Positions 8,726-16,463 of a DNA stretch of 64,000 nucleotides are shown piece by piece. How positions within the stretch are numbered: the first letter of the stretch is position 1; each line of letters opens with the position of its first letter. The DNA is from JALZVT01 sp964634815 (GTDB taxonomy: Bacteria; Pseudomonadota; Gammaproteobacteria; Pseudomonadales; Azotimanducaceae). Under the pieces are notes generated by a model, which searched no databases, was not told the DNA's origin, and was given only the letters and a program-made list of their open reading frames with translations. Location of the stretch: contig CAZWMD010000009.1 in assembly GCA_964634815.1 (NCBI GenBank), positions 1 through 64,000 on the forward strand. The letters are read 5' to 3'. Both the position numbers and the translations under genes were made by a program.

Positions 8726-10921
8726 TTAGAAGGCGTACGACGCTGTTACGCGCCAGCGTCGGGGTGCACCAGGTTCCACCCAAACGTCAGCAAACGAGTT
8801 AGTGTAGAACACCTCATTAAACAGGTTGTCGATGTCTGCCCGAATCGATAGACCAGCAACGGGCTCGAATTCTCCGAATAGACGCACCGTGGTGTAGCTT
8901 GGCAGCGTGAAATCAAATCCGGTGAAGCCTGCGCGCGCATCGGTGTACAGCAGTCCGGCGCCGATCTGCGCTGGCACATTTGCTACCTCAAAAGCTTGGC
9001 TGATCTGCAGACTGACCTGATGCTCCGGGGAATTAATGAGCGGGTCACCAGCCTCAATTTGGGAGCCAAAGTTTTCATCAAGGAAACTAGTCCGAAATTC
9101 TGCATCCGTATAGGCATAAGACAACCAAATGTTAGTGCCGCTGTCGAAGGCCACATTGGCATCAAACTCGATACCTCTGCTACGGGCTTCTCCTGCAGAG
9201 ATTGTGAAGAATCCAACGGCCGTTGCTTCCGGGCGATCGTCATTTACCAGAAAATTATCTTGATCGACTTCAAATGCGGTCAATGTCAGGTTGCCAGATA
9301 CGCCGTCGTAAAACTCAGCCAGATCTACCTTGACGCCGATCTCCGCGGACTCGGTCAGGTTTGGTGCGGGCTGTGTGCCTTCCAGGGTAGAGCCTGTTTG
9401 CTGACGAAAGCCCTCGCCGTAAGACGCATAAAGACTAAGCCCCGGGTTAACTCGATACACCGCTCCAAACTGGGGTGATACTCGTGAATCTGTTGACGTA
9501 GCAGTGGTTACTGGCGTTGCTCGCAGATTGGTTAAGTCTTGGGTGAAGTCGTCCCAACGCAGGCCAACACGAATCTGCAAGCGTTCCGAAAGATCAATTT
9601 GATCCTGAATATAGAAACCAAATCCATCAAGCTCTTCATCACGATCTGTGTTGGGGCCGGGTATTGGGGTATCAAACTGACCAAACACCGGGTCAAGTAC
9701 ATCCAGCAACAGAAAGTCTTCGGGGTTCAGTGTACTGATATCGGGGGAGGCTCCCAGGAAGCCGCCGCGGAAGCGCTCAATAAATGTCTGGTTTTCAAAC
9801 TTGTCGTAGTCCCCACCAATCAACAAACGATGTCGAACCGGACCGGTATCAAACTCGCCAGCGACTTCTGCACGAACAACAAAATACTCCGAATCGAAGT
9901 CTCTTGCGCGGAAGAACCGTGAGAGGGTTCTGCCATCAACGCCCAGTGTCTGCCGGCCAAAAAAGTTGGTTTCAGTGGCGTTGCCTTCAAGGGAGGTATC
10001 CCGGTAACCCAAACCAGCCAGCAAACTCCAGTTGTTTGAGAAGTTGTGTTGTATCTCCAGCTGATGCCCCAGTACTTCGGTCTCGATGGGGCCGTCACCG
10101 GGTTCGCCCGTAAAGGTTCGACGTGGCGTAAAGCCAAATTCAGGAGTGAACGCAACACCGCGATCAAAGGGAATCTCTTGATTCGTGTATTCCAGTTCGT
10201 AGGTGAGGCTAGTGTCCTCAGACACGTCCCAGGTGATCGACGGATAGAAGCCAAAACGCTCCGTTTCAACCGTCTCGCGAAAGCTCTCAGCATCCTCGTA
10301 AAAACCAACCAACCGGACGCCTACATTTTCGTCGTTGCCCAGCAGGGTTTGTACGTCGCCTTCAAAGCGTCGCAGATCCCAGCGTCCAGCAGTAAAACGC
10401 ACGTCGCCTTTGGTTTCGAATTCGGGCCGTTTGGTCACTACGTTAATGGTGCCACCAGGCTCACCCCGGCCGAACAGTGCCGAGCGAGGCCCCTTCAATA
10501 CCTCAACGGACTCTATGCCGACAACATCTCTCGGGCCACCAAAACCACGACCCGCATTAAAGCCATTCACAAGAAAGCCGCTGGGCAGGTTGATGTCACC
10601 CGAGAAACCGCGCACTGAAAAGGCATTCCACAGCCCGCCAAAGTTGTTTTGTCTGGCAACAGACGCCGACAGATCGAGTGCGTCGTTCAAATTCAGCACA
10701 CCTGCCTCGCGCAGCAGATCTTCATCAATGAGCTGTATTGTGGTTGGGTTTTCAAGATCTTCAAAGTTGCCTTGATAGGCGCGACGTTTACCGATAACAA
10801 ACACTTCTTCAAGCTTATTGTCATCGACGCTGGGGGTTGCTGCCATGATCGGCAGTGATGGTGCAGACGCGAGCGCGGCTGCCATTGCAAGCGCTGCGGC
10901 TCGCGACGTTGATAAGGTCAT
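8726..10921 (-). CDS. TonB-dependent siderophore-type outer-membrane receptor
   Basis: From ATG 10921 this is a 731-residue protein with an Ala-rich signal peptide (cleavage near SLPIMAA), a TonB-box-like stretch (EEVFVIGKRR), a plug domain with FSVRGFSGDINLPSG and VEVLKGPRSALFGRGEPGG (the usual siderophore-receptor plug motifs), a 22-strand type barrel, and a terminal Phe after RRWRVTASYA. A TTG four codons upstream (10933) is also in frame but less likely. Length and motifs fit FhuA/FpvA-like receptors for ferric siderophores, though other ligands are possible. The ribosome-binding region (10928-10938) is one arm of an 11-bp inverted repeat whose other arm covers the stop codon of the preceding small gene. 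Confidence 0.88.
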   Translation of the reverse strand: MTLSTSRAAALAMAAALASAPSLPIMAATPSVDDNKLEEVFVIGKRRAYQGNFEDLENPTTIQLIDEDLLREAGVLNLNDALDLSASVARQNNFGGLWNAFSVRGFSGDINLPSGFLVNGFNAGRGFGGPRDVVGIESVEVLKGPRSALFGRGEPGGTINVVTKRPEFETKGDVRFTAGRWDLRRFEGDVQTLLGNDENVGVRLVGFYEDAESFRETVETERFGFYPSITWDVSEDTSLTYELEYTNQEIPFDRGVAFTPEFGFTPRRTFTGEPGDGPIETEVLGHQLEIQHNFSNNWSLLAGLGYRDTSLEGNATETNFFGRQTLGVDGRTLSRFFRARDFDSEYFVVRAEVAGEFDTGPVRHRLLIGGDYDKFENQTFIERFRGGFLGASPDISTLNPEDFLLLDVLDPVFGQFDTPIPGPNTDRDEELDGFGFYIQDQIDLSERLQIRVGLRWDDFTQDLTNLRATPVTTATSTDSRVSPQFGAVYRVNPGLSLYASYGEGFRQQTGSTLEGTQPAPNLTESAEIGVKVDLAEFYDGVSGNLTLTAFEVDQDNFLVNDDRPEATAVGFFTISAGEARSRGIEFDANVAFDSGTNIWLSYAYTDAEFRTSFLDENFGSQIEAGDPLINSPEHQVSLQISQAFEVANVPAQIGAGLLYTDARAGFTGFDFTLPSYTTVRLFGEFEPVAGLSIRADIDNLFNEVFYTNSFADVWVEPGAPRRWRVTASYAF

Positions 10922-10927
10922 CGTTGG

Positions 10928-11023
10928 TCTCAATCTAAATTTCTAAAGCAAAACGTACGCAGTCGTGCAAACACGAGAGCGTTGGCGCGGCAAACAAGCT
11001 AAAACGAGTTCGTTAGATTGAGA
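10928..11023 (-). promoter_or_regulatory. 11-bp perfect inverted repeat between small gene and TonB receptor
   Basis: TCTCAATCTAA at 10928-10938 is the exact reverse complement of TTAGATTGAGA at 11013-11023, with 74 bp between them. On the minus-strand transcript the 5' arm ends with the TAA stop of the small gene, and the 3' arm covers the likely Shine-Dalgarno region of the receptor gene (GAGA, 6 nt before ATG 10921). Pairing would close the receptor's ribosome-binding site unless a ribosome finishing the small gene opens it. The repeat is seen directly; the coupling role is inference. Confidence 0.5.
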
Positions 11024-11306
11024 GCGGAGGACCGATGGCAGGCGGCAGAGCAACGTCGTTCGTTGACTCGGGCGAGTTTGGTGTAACGGCAACAACGTTC
11101 TTGAGGATAACTCTGGATACCAGAGCGGAGCCGTTGGTTACCAGGTCTACCTGATCATCAACAGACAATACCACACAGGCATAGCCATGGTGCTCATGAG
11201 GTGCATCACCAAATTCGAGCGCATGAGCAGACGCAACTAGCTGGCTGGCAAGGAACAGAGCTATTCCCAGCTTTAGTTTCCAGCTATTTTTCCGCGTGAT
11301 GCTCAT
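11013..11306 (-). CDS. Small exported His-rich protein preceding TonB receptor
   Basis: A 97-residue protein with a clear signal peptide (KLKLGIALFLASQLVASAHA, cleavage after AHA) and then EFGDAPHEHHGYAC, a cluster of three His and one Cys, followed by a short beta-rich tail. Small exported proteins with His/Cys clusters (for example DUF2946-like) often lie beside TonB receptors for metals, but only one Cys is present here, so I do not assign a family. The ATG at 11306 is preferred to starts further upstream because those would run through the low-complexity repeat at 11347-11381. It is the first gene of the receptor/ABC operon. A metal- or ligand-binding helper role is possible. Confidence 0.6.
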   Translation of the reverse strand: MSITRKNSWKLKLGIALFLASQLVASAHALEFGDAPHEHHGYACVVLSVDDQVDLVTNGSALVSRVILKNVVAVTPNSPESTNDVALPPAIGPPLSI

Positions 11307-11346
11307 CAAAATGATTCTGCACGAATTCGAATGGGATTCCACGCGT

Positions 11347-11381
11347 TTTCTTTGGTTACTTTCTTTGGTTACTTCTTTTGG
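11347..11381. repeat. 13-bp tandem repeat downstream of murI
   Basis: TTTCTTTGGTTAC occurs twice head to tail (11347-11359 and 11360-11372), followed by a decayed third copy, TTCTTTTGG. It lies between the murI stop and the small exported protein gene. It may be a dispersed intergenic element or slippage; no hairpin is obvious within it. Confidence 0.6.
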
Positions 11382-11400
11382 TCCGGCAAGCCAGGTCAAG

Positions 11401-12231
11401 TCAGAGATCAACCAACTCAACACCACTTATTGCCTCGCCGAGAAAATGTTCCCCTACCCTGGTGAAGCGCGCTACATCATCGGTGGCCAACAGTAGCCGT
11501 TGGCTACCCGGGGTCGGACGGGCGTCACCCGTGCCAAGTTCGCGCGCCACCTCTGTTGCCGTGGTCGCGGCTGAATCGATTAGCTCGATCTGTGTTCCGA
11601 CAATGCTTTGCAGCAACGAGCGAAACACCGGAAAGTGAGTGCAACCCAGCAAGATCACATCGGGTTGCCAGCGCAGCCAGGGTTCAACGTAGGCACGCAA
11701 GGCCTTTTCCGGGACATCGCCGGTGAGCCAGCCTTCTTCGGCCAGTGCAACCAGCAACTGACAAGCCCTTGCTCTGACCTCAAGCGATGCATCTTCGTCA
11801 AGCAAGGCACGCTGATACGCACCACCGCGGACGGTGCTTTCCGTTGCAAGCACCGCGATACGTTTGGCCTGAGACACACGCACGGCCGCCACTGCACCGG
11901 GTTGCACCACACCAAACACCGGAATGTGCGCATACTCTGTGCGCAACGCATCAAGCGCAACGCTCGACGCTGTGTTGCATGCCACTACCAATGCACTCAC
12001 GCCGCGCTCCACCAGCGCCTTTGATGCCCGCAAGGCATAGCGACGAACAGTTGCAGGACTCTTGGTACCATAGGGCAATCGCGCGGTGTCACCCAGGTAG
12101 ATAAACGCATCATTCGGTAATGCCTTCTCAAGCTCGCGTAGAACGGTAAGTCCACCCATGCCTGAGTCGAATACGCCGATGGGGGATTCCCGATTTACAA
12201 TGTCAGCGCCAAGCCCCGAATTATTTGTCAT
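11401..12231 (-). CDS. murI: Glutamate racemase
   Basis: A 276-residue cofactor-independent racemase that makes D-glutamate for peptidoglycan. Visible motifs: IGVFDSGMGGLTVLREL near the N-terminus with the catalytic-site DSG, LGDTARLPYGTKS, the first catalytic Cys in VVACNTASSVAL, and the second in VILLGCTHFPVF, followed by an IDSA segment. Length matches the family. ATG 12231 is chosen; a possible start three codons upstream overlaps the luciferase-like gene further. The start overlaps the end of that gene by 11 nt, so the two are probably co-transcribed. Confidence 0.93.
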   Translation of the reverse strand: MTNNSGLGADIVNRESPIGVFDSGMGGLTVLRELEKALPNDAFIYLGDTARLPYGTKSPATVRRYALRASKALVERGVSALVVACNTASSVALDALRTEYAHIPVFGVVQPGAVAAVRVSQAKRIAVLATESTVRGGAYQRALLDEDASLEVRARACQLLVALAEEGWLTGDVPEKALRAYVEPWLRWQPDVILLGCTHFPVFRSLLQSIVGTQIELIDSAATTATEVARELGTGDARPTPGSQRLLLATDDVARFTRVGEHFLGEAISGVELVDL

Positions 12232-13246
12232 GGGAAGCACCCCCGGACAACTCCGCTTTCAGGCGTGGCACAACCTGGGTGAACAAACGCTCCAGACTGC
12301 CTGCCATCTGATCTGCTCGCATGCCGGGTGGCACCGCCATAGACACAATGTCTGTGATACCAAACTCTTTGATGAAGGATTTCAGCTGCTCCACGCACTC
12401 GTCTACGTTACCAACAATCCAGGTCTGGGGAACCTGCTCACCCTCGTCGCCAAAGCCTTCACCGCTGTCCTTGAAAAACTGGCGATAGAGTTCCATCCGG
12501 TAGCGTTCGGCCGCACGCACCGGAATCCAGTCAGACTCAAGATCATCGGTAACCAATATGCTTCTGATAATGCCCACTCTGTAGTCAGACGGATGACGAC
12601 CGCTAGTGGTGAGCGCCTCAACCCAGGGATCAAAAGAACGCTTGCGCACGCCCTGGGGTAGAAAGTTGGTGTTGTAATGAGCTGCCCGAGCTGCGCCCTG
12701 TTCTGACATCGCCGCAATCCACAGCGGCGGCCCACCAGGTTGCACATAACCCGGGGTAATTTTCACGTCATTAAACTGATAACGCTTGCCGGCATAACTA
12801 AAGCGCTCGCCAGAGAAACAGAGCTTTAGAACCTCGATGCCCTCATTCATCAGCGACACGCGGCGGCTCACAGGAAAGCCAAAGCCTTTGAACTCGTGCG
12901 GGGCATAACCCATCCCCACTCCAACCTCAACCCGACCACCAGACAGGTTGTCTAAAACCGCCAGGTCTTCGGCCAGCCGAACGGGATGATTAAACGGCAT
13001 CAAACAGATATCGGTACCAAAGCGAACGTGCTTGGTGAGGGCCGCCATTGCGCCTGCCACCGGGACCCAACTCGGTAGATAGCCATCATCGACAAAATGG
13101 TGCTCGGTGAACCAAACCAAATCGGCACCAATTTGATCGAGCCACTGAACCTGCTCAAGAACCTCTTGATAAAGCGCTTGATCGGAGACCCCCGAATCTG
13201 GGGGATTACGAAAGTCGTAGCAAACGCCTACGCGCAGTTCAGGCAT
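12221..13246 (-). CDS. LLM-class (luciferase-like) flavin-dependent oxidoreductase
   Basis: A 341-residue TIM-barrel flavin enzyme of the bacterial luciferase family. The opening block MPELRVGVCYDFRNPP, the LVWFTEHHFVDDGYLPS motif (the EHH signature of alkanal monooxygenase-like proteins), LSGGRVEVGVGMGYAPHEF and the C-terminal IVGNVDECVEQL segment are all present. Such enzymes are FMN/F420-dependent monooxygenases or dehydrogenases with very diverse substrates, so no specific reaction can be given. The downstream murI start overlaps its end. Confidence 0.85.
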   Translation of the reverse strand: MPELRVGVCYDFRNPPDSGVSDQALYQEVLEQVQWLDQIGADLVWFTEHHFVDDGYLPSWVPVAGAMAALTKHVRFGTDICLMPFNHPVRLAEDLAVLDNLSGGRVEVGVGMGYAPHEFKGFGFPVSRRVSLMNEGIEVLKLCFSGERFSYAGKRYQFNDVKITPGYVQPGGPPLWIAAMSEQGAARAAHYNTNFLPQGVRKRSFDPWVEALTTSGRHPSDYRVGIIRSILVTDDLESDWIPVRAAERYRMELYRQFFKDSGEGFGDEGEQVPQTWIVGNVDECVEQLKSFIKEFGITDIVSMAVPPGMRADQMAGSLERLFTQVVPRLKAELSGGASHDK

Positions 13247-13322
13247 CGATAGTGGTTCCGATAGAAATGCTCAACCGGAATAGTGAACTATCGCTCTAAA
13301 AATCGCACTCGCCTTTATGGAT

Positions 13323-13913
13323 TCAGGCTGAGCGTTTGAATAACCGTGCAAAAAGACCTGCCTTTGCGGTGCCTGAGCGTTTGGCCTCTGCTCCCGATGC
13401 CGCAAGATCGGAACCTTCCCCGTCAGCACCACGTTGCGCCGCGACCTGTTTGTCTGCATTTTTAGCAACAGCTGCTCGGTGATCCCTAAGCTTCTTTTCC
13501 ATAAGGAGGTCTTCCTTACGGCGTTTGCGAAACAAAGCCTCGATATCTACCCCGCATTTTGCGCAGTGCGTCGATTCAAGTTGCATGTGACCACAGCGTG
13601 GGCAGTCGACGTGCGCCGCGGTCAGATCGCGCAGCGTCCCATCGCTTTTGTTGCGTTCGTAGTCAAGCGGCACCTCATCACGAGGCGACAGGTCCTTGAT
13701 CCGGGCAACCGCGCCCACCCGTTCGAGGCGCGCCTGTAAATCAAGCGCCTCGTCGCGCGACAACTGACTGGCAAGAACTACGGTTCGGCCATTAAAGAGG
13801 CGCTTGGCTTTGCTATGGGGAATCCCCAATTCGCCAGCCACGGCGCGCTCAACACCTTCCACGTCTCTGTCTTCGACAGTAACGCCGTTAAATAACACCT
13901 GGTAATTACTCAT
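13323..13913 (-). CDS. Zinc-ribbon protein of unknown function
   Basis: A 196-residue soluble protein. The N-terminal about 80 residues (YQVLFNGVTVEDRDVEGVER) look like a small alpha/beta module with LFNGRTVVLASQLSRDEAL. A rubredoxin/zinc-ribbon pair CPRCGH...CAKCG lies at about 106-125, followed by a basic coiled-coil-like helix (FRKRRKEDLLMEKKLRDH) and a low-complexity tail ending in FARLFKRSA. ATG 13913 has an excellent GGAGGA site; an ATG four codons earlier lacks one. It is 38 nt downstream of argG's opposite end on the same strand. The function is not recognised. Confidence 0.7.
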   Translation of the reverse strand: MSNYQVLFNGVTVEDRDVEGVERAVAGELGIPHSKAKRLFNGRTVVLASQLSRDEALDLQARLERVGAVARIKDLSPRDEVPLDYERNKSDGTLRDLTAAHVDCPRCGHMQLESTHCAKCGVDIEALFRKRRKEDLLMEKKLRDHRAAVAKNADKQVAAQRGADGEGSDLAASGAEAKRSGTAKAGLFARLFKRSA

Positions 13914-13951
13914 GCGTTCCTCCATTGAGGCAGACGCATATCCTGTGCGTG

Positions 13952-15166
13952 CTACTCGAGCAAATTTCTACCGCGCTTGGCAGCCAACCTCAATCGCAGG
14001 GCATTGAGCTTGATAAAACCACCCGCATCGGCCTGATTATAGGCGCCACCGTCGTCCTCGAATGTCACCACGTCCGCGTCATACAGACTGTCATCCGAAC
14101 GGCGTCCTACAACAGATACAGTTCCCTTGAAGAGCCGCAGCTTAACCTCGCCATTTACATACTTCTGTGACTGATCTATCAAAGCTTGCAGCGCAAGGCG
14201 TTCCGGTGACCACCAGTAGCCGTTGTAGATCATCTCAGCGTATTTGGGCATCAGCGAATCCTTGAGGTGACCCAGCTCTCGATCAAGGGTGATCGACTCC
14301 ATCGCCCGATGGCCCTTGAGCATAATAGTGCCGCCAGGCGTTTCGTAGCAGCCGCGAGATTTCATGCCAACCATCCGGTTTTCCACCAGATCGTCACGCC
14401 CCACGCCATGCATCCCGCCCAGGCGATTCAGCTCAGTCAGCATCTCGGCGGGGGAAAGTTCTTTGCCATCCAGGGCCACTGGATCGCCGCTGGCGTAGGT
14501 CAGCGTGATCTCAAGCGGGGTATCTGGCGCTTTTAGTGGATCAACGGTCCATCGCCACATGGCGTCATCCGCTTCTTTCCAGGGATCTTCAAGACCGCCC
14601 CCCTCATAAGAGATATGCAGAAGATTGGCATCCATGGAGTACGGCGATTTCTCGCCCTGCTTGTGATAATCCACAGGAATCTGGTGCTTCTCGCAATAGT
14701 CCATCAGCACCTCTCGTGAATTCAAATCCCAATCGCGCCAGGGCGCAATCACCTTGATATCCGGGTCCAGCGCATAGGCCCCGAGTTCAAAGCGCACCTG
14801 ATCATTACCCTTTCCCGTGGCCCCATGGGCAATCGCATCAGCCCCGGTCTGACGAGCAATTTCTACCAGCCGCTTGGTAATCAAGGGGCGCGCGATTGAG
14901 GTGCCCAGCAGATACTCCCCTTCATAAACCGTATTGGCTCGAAACATGGGATAGACAAAATCGCGCACAAACTCTTCGCGCTCGTCTTCGATGAATATCT
15001 CTTTGACACCCATTTGCTGGGCTTTGTCTCGGGCCGGTTCAACTTCCTCACCCTGGCCCAGATCGGCTGTGTAGGTCACAACCTCCGCCTCATAGGTCTC
15101 TTGCAGCCAGCGACAGATCACTGAGGTATCCAGACCCCCGGAATAGGACAGCACAATTTTTTTCAT
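13952..15166 (-). CDS. argG: Argininosuccinate synthase
   Basis: A 404-residue enzyme joining citrulline and aspartate with ATP in arginine synthesis. The N-type ATP pyrophosphatase motif SYSGGLDTSV is at the start, followed by the AHGATGKGNDQVRFE block and YSMDANLLHISYEGG, which are diagnostic. ATG 15166 (MKKIVLSYSGGLD) matches the family's usual start; the in-frame extension to 15226 is not needed. It is divergent from rnt, with a near-palindrome at 15235-15250 between them. argD and argF lie about 1.3 kb beyond on the other strand. Confidence 0.96.
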   Translation of the reverse strand: MKKIVLSYSGGLDTSVICRWLQETYEAEVVTYTADLGQGEEVEPARDKAQQMGVKEIFIEDEREEFVRDFVYPMFRANTVYEGEYLLGTSIARPLITKRLVEIARQTGADAIAHGATGKGNDQVRFELGAYALDPDIKVIAPWRDWDLNSREVLMDYCEKHQIPVDYHKQGEKSPYSMDANLLHISYEGGGLEDPWKEADDAMWRWTVDPLKAPDTPLEITLTYASGDPVALDGKELSPAEMLTELNRLGGMHGVGRDDLVENRMVGMKSRGCYETPGGTIMLKGHRAMESITLDRELGHLKDSLMPKYAEMIYNGYWWSPERLALQALIDQSQKYVNGEVKLRLFKGTVSVVGRRSDDSLYDADVVTFEDDGGAYNQADAGGFIKLNALRLRLAAKRGRNLLE

Positions 15167-15234
15167 GGAACTTCCCGATAAATGGACGCGTAGGGTATGG
15201 AGCGCCGGTAAAAAGGTAAAGCGCACAACGCATT

Positions 15235-15250
15235 CATTGCAATTACAATG
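15235..15250. promoter_or_regulatory. Near-palindrome in the argG/rnt divergent region
   Basis: CATTGCAATTACAATG is a 16-bp dyad (CATTG...CAATG around AATT) with one mismatched pair. It lies about 70 bp upstream of argG and 80 bp upstream of rnt. Its position suggests a repressor operator. It does not match the ArgR box consensus (TGAAT-wwww-ATTCA) well, so the regulator is not named. Confidence 0.35.
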
Positions 15251-15331
15251 TAAATAGCTTTTCTAACCTATCTGCGCTTTGCGTACACGCACGACTATTT
15301 TTTTCGTACAAAGGACTGTTAGGGTAGCGCC

Positions 15332-15940
15332 ATGAGCCTCGCTTCCCGATTTCGCGGTTTCATGCCTGTGGTCATCGATATCGAGACCGGCGGGTTTGAT
15401 GCCGATCGCCATGCCATTCTAGAGATGGCCGCCGTCTTTCTTGATCTCGACGAAGATGGTTTGCGGCTGGCTGGTAGCTGGCAACAGGCGGTTGCCCCAC
15501 GGACCGGCTCTGCCATCGAAGAAGCCTCGCTGAAAGTCACCGGCATTGACCCCACGCGGCCGGCAATGCCTGAAGAGCAGGCGCTGGCCGAGTTATTCTC
15601 CGCCGTTCGCACCCTGCAGCGGGACGCAGGCTGCCAGAGGTCAATCATGGTCGCGCACAACGCGGCATTTGATATGGGCTTTCTAAACGCTGCTATTGCG
15701 CGCCACAACATTAAGCGCGCACCCTTTCACCCCTTCACTTTCATCGACACGGCGTCGATTGCAGCGTTGAGCGTTGGGCACACCGTGTTGCGTGAGGCGT
15801 GCACCAGGGCCAACATCCCCTTCGATACTGAACAAGCCCACGGCGCGCTCTACGATGCTGAACGGACAGCAGAATTGCTGTGCTGGAGCGTCAATCGCTG
15901 GGATAGCTGTTGCGGAACCTGGCAGCCCGACGACGAGTAG
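15332..15940 (+). CDS. rnt: Ribonuclease T (DEDDh exonuclease)
   Basis: A 202-residue 3'-5' exoribonuclease that trims tRNA CCA ends and other stable RNA 3' ends. DEDDh motifs are all visible: VVIDIETGGFD (D, E), MVAHNAAFDMGFL (D), and HGALYDAERTAELL (H and D). The basic/aromatic HPFTFIDTASIAAL segment is typical of RNase T and distinguishes it from DnaQ. Length is close to E. coli RNase T. It converges on grxD with a 7-bp hairpin at the junction. Confidence 0.93.
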   Translation: MSLASRFRGFMPVVIDIETGGFDADRHAILEMAAVFLDLDEDGLRLAGSWQQAVAPRTGSAIEEASLKVTGIDPTRPAMPEEQALAELFSAVRTLQRDAGCQRSIMVAHNAAFDMGFLNAAIARHNIKRAPFHPFTFIDTASIAALSVGHTVLREACTRANIPFDTEQAHGALYDAERTAELLCWSVNRWDSCCGTWQPDDE

Positions 15941-15951
15941 CGACGCTACTC
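15935..15951. terminator. Hairpin at the rnt/grxD convergent junction
   Basis: GAGTAGC-GAC-GCTACTC forms a perfect 7-bp stem with a 3-nt loop. It includes the rnt stop and reaches the grxD stop. It could act in both directions, but there is no T tract, so intrinsic termination is uncertain. Confidence 0.35.
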
Positions 15952-16278
15952 CGACTCCGAGGGGCTTGCGCTCTTGATCACCTCTTGTAATTCCCCGGCT
16001 TCAAACATCTCGGTAATGATGTCGCAGCCACCTACCAGCTCACCGTTAACAAACAGCTGCGGAAACGTCGGCCAATCGGAAAACTGCGGCAGATTCGCCC
16101 GAATCTCCGGATTACTCAAAATATCGACGTAAGCAAAGCGTTCTCCGCAGGCCATTAGCGCCTGAACGGTGCGCGCGGAAAATCCACACTGGGGCGCCTG
16201 GGGCGAACCTTTCATATAGAGAATGATCGGATTATTTGTCACCTGCTCGCGGATCGAGTCGAGTACGGCATCTGTCAT
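15946..16278 (-). CDS. grxD: Monothiol glutaredoxin, Grx4 family
   Basis: A 110-residue CGFS-type glutaredoxin that binds and transfers [2Fe-2S] clusters, usually with a BolA partner. PQCGFSARTVQAL holds the CGFS active site, preceded by the conserved MKGSPQAP; WPTFPQLFVNGELVGGCDI is the cis-Pro and glutathione-binding region. Length fits Grx4/Grx5. The C-terminus ends in a Ser-Glu repeat encoded by a 6-bp duplication. Confidence 0.95.
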   Translation of the reverse strand: MTDAVLDSIREQVTNNPIILYMKGSPQAPQCGFSARTVQALMACGERFAYVDILSNPEIRANLPQFSDWPTFPQLFVNGELVGGCDIITEMFEAGELQEVIKSASPSESE

Positions 16279-16346
16279 GGTGAGGTACCTCTTTAATTAG
16301 CCCCATTCTACCGCGCCTTCAGGAGGTTGTGGGCAGCGTGGTCGAG

Positions 16347-16385
16347 TATTATAGTCGCTGATTCAAGGCAGCTCGGCTGCCTTTT
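16347..16385 (+). terminator. Terminator/attenuator-like hairpin in the argD leader
   Basis: AAGGCAGC-TCG-GCTGCCTT (16365-16383) is a perfect 8-bp stem with a triloop, running into four T (16382-16385), with the look of a Rho-independent terminator. A TATTAT -10-like box lies just upstream (16347-16352), though its -35 is weak. It lies 79 bp before argD and points the same way, so it may attenuate argD-argF or end a short transcript. Confidence 0.5.
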
Positions 16386-16463
16386 GCGTTTCTGAGAGCC
16401 ATTTTAGGCTGCCAACCCCCTCTGACACCACGCACAGAGACTCGTAAAGCAAGAAGACCCGCT

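Noticed and set aside
11304..11320. Fur-box-like dyad ATCAAAATGAT upstream of the His-rich protein
   Set aside because: Only a short 4+4 dyad with poor fit to the 19-bp Fur consensus, and it overlaps the start codon.
12158..12661. Plus-strand frames across murI and the luciferase-like gene, and similar opposite-strand frames elsewhere
   Set aside because: Shadows of well-conserved genes on the other strand, with no recognisable motifs.
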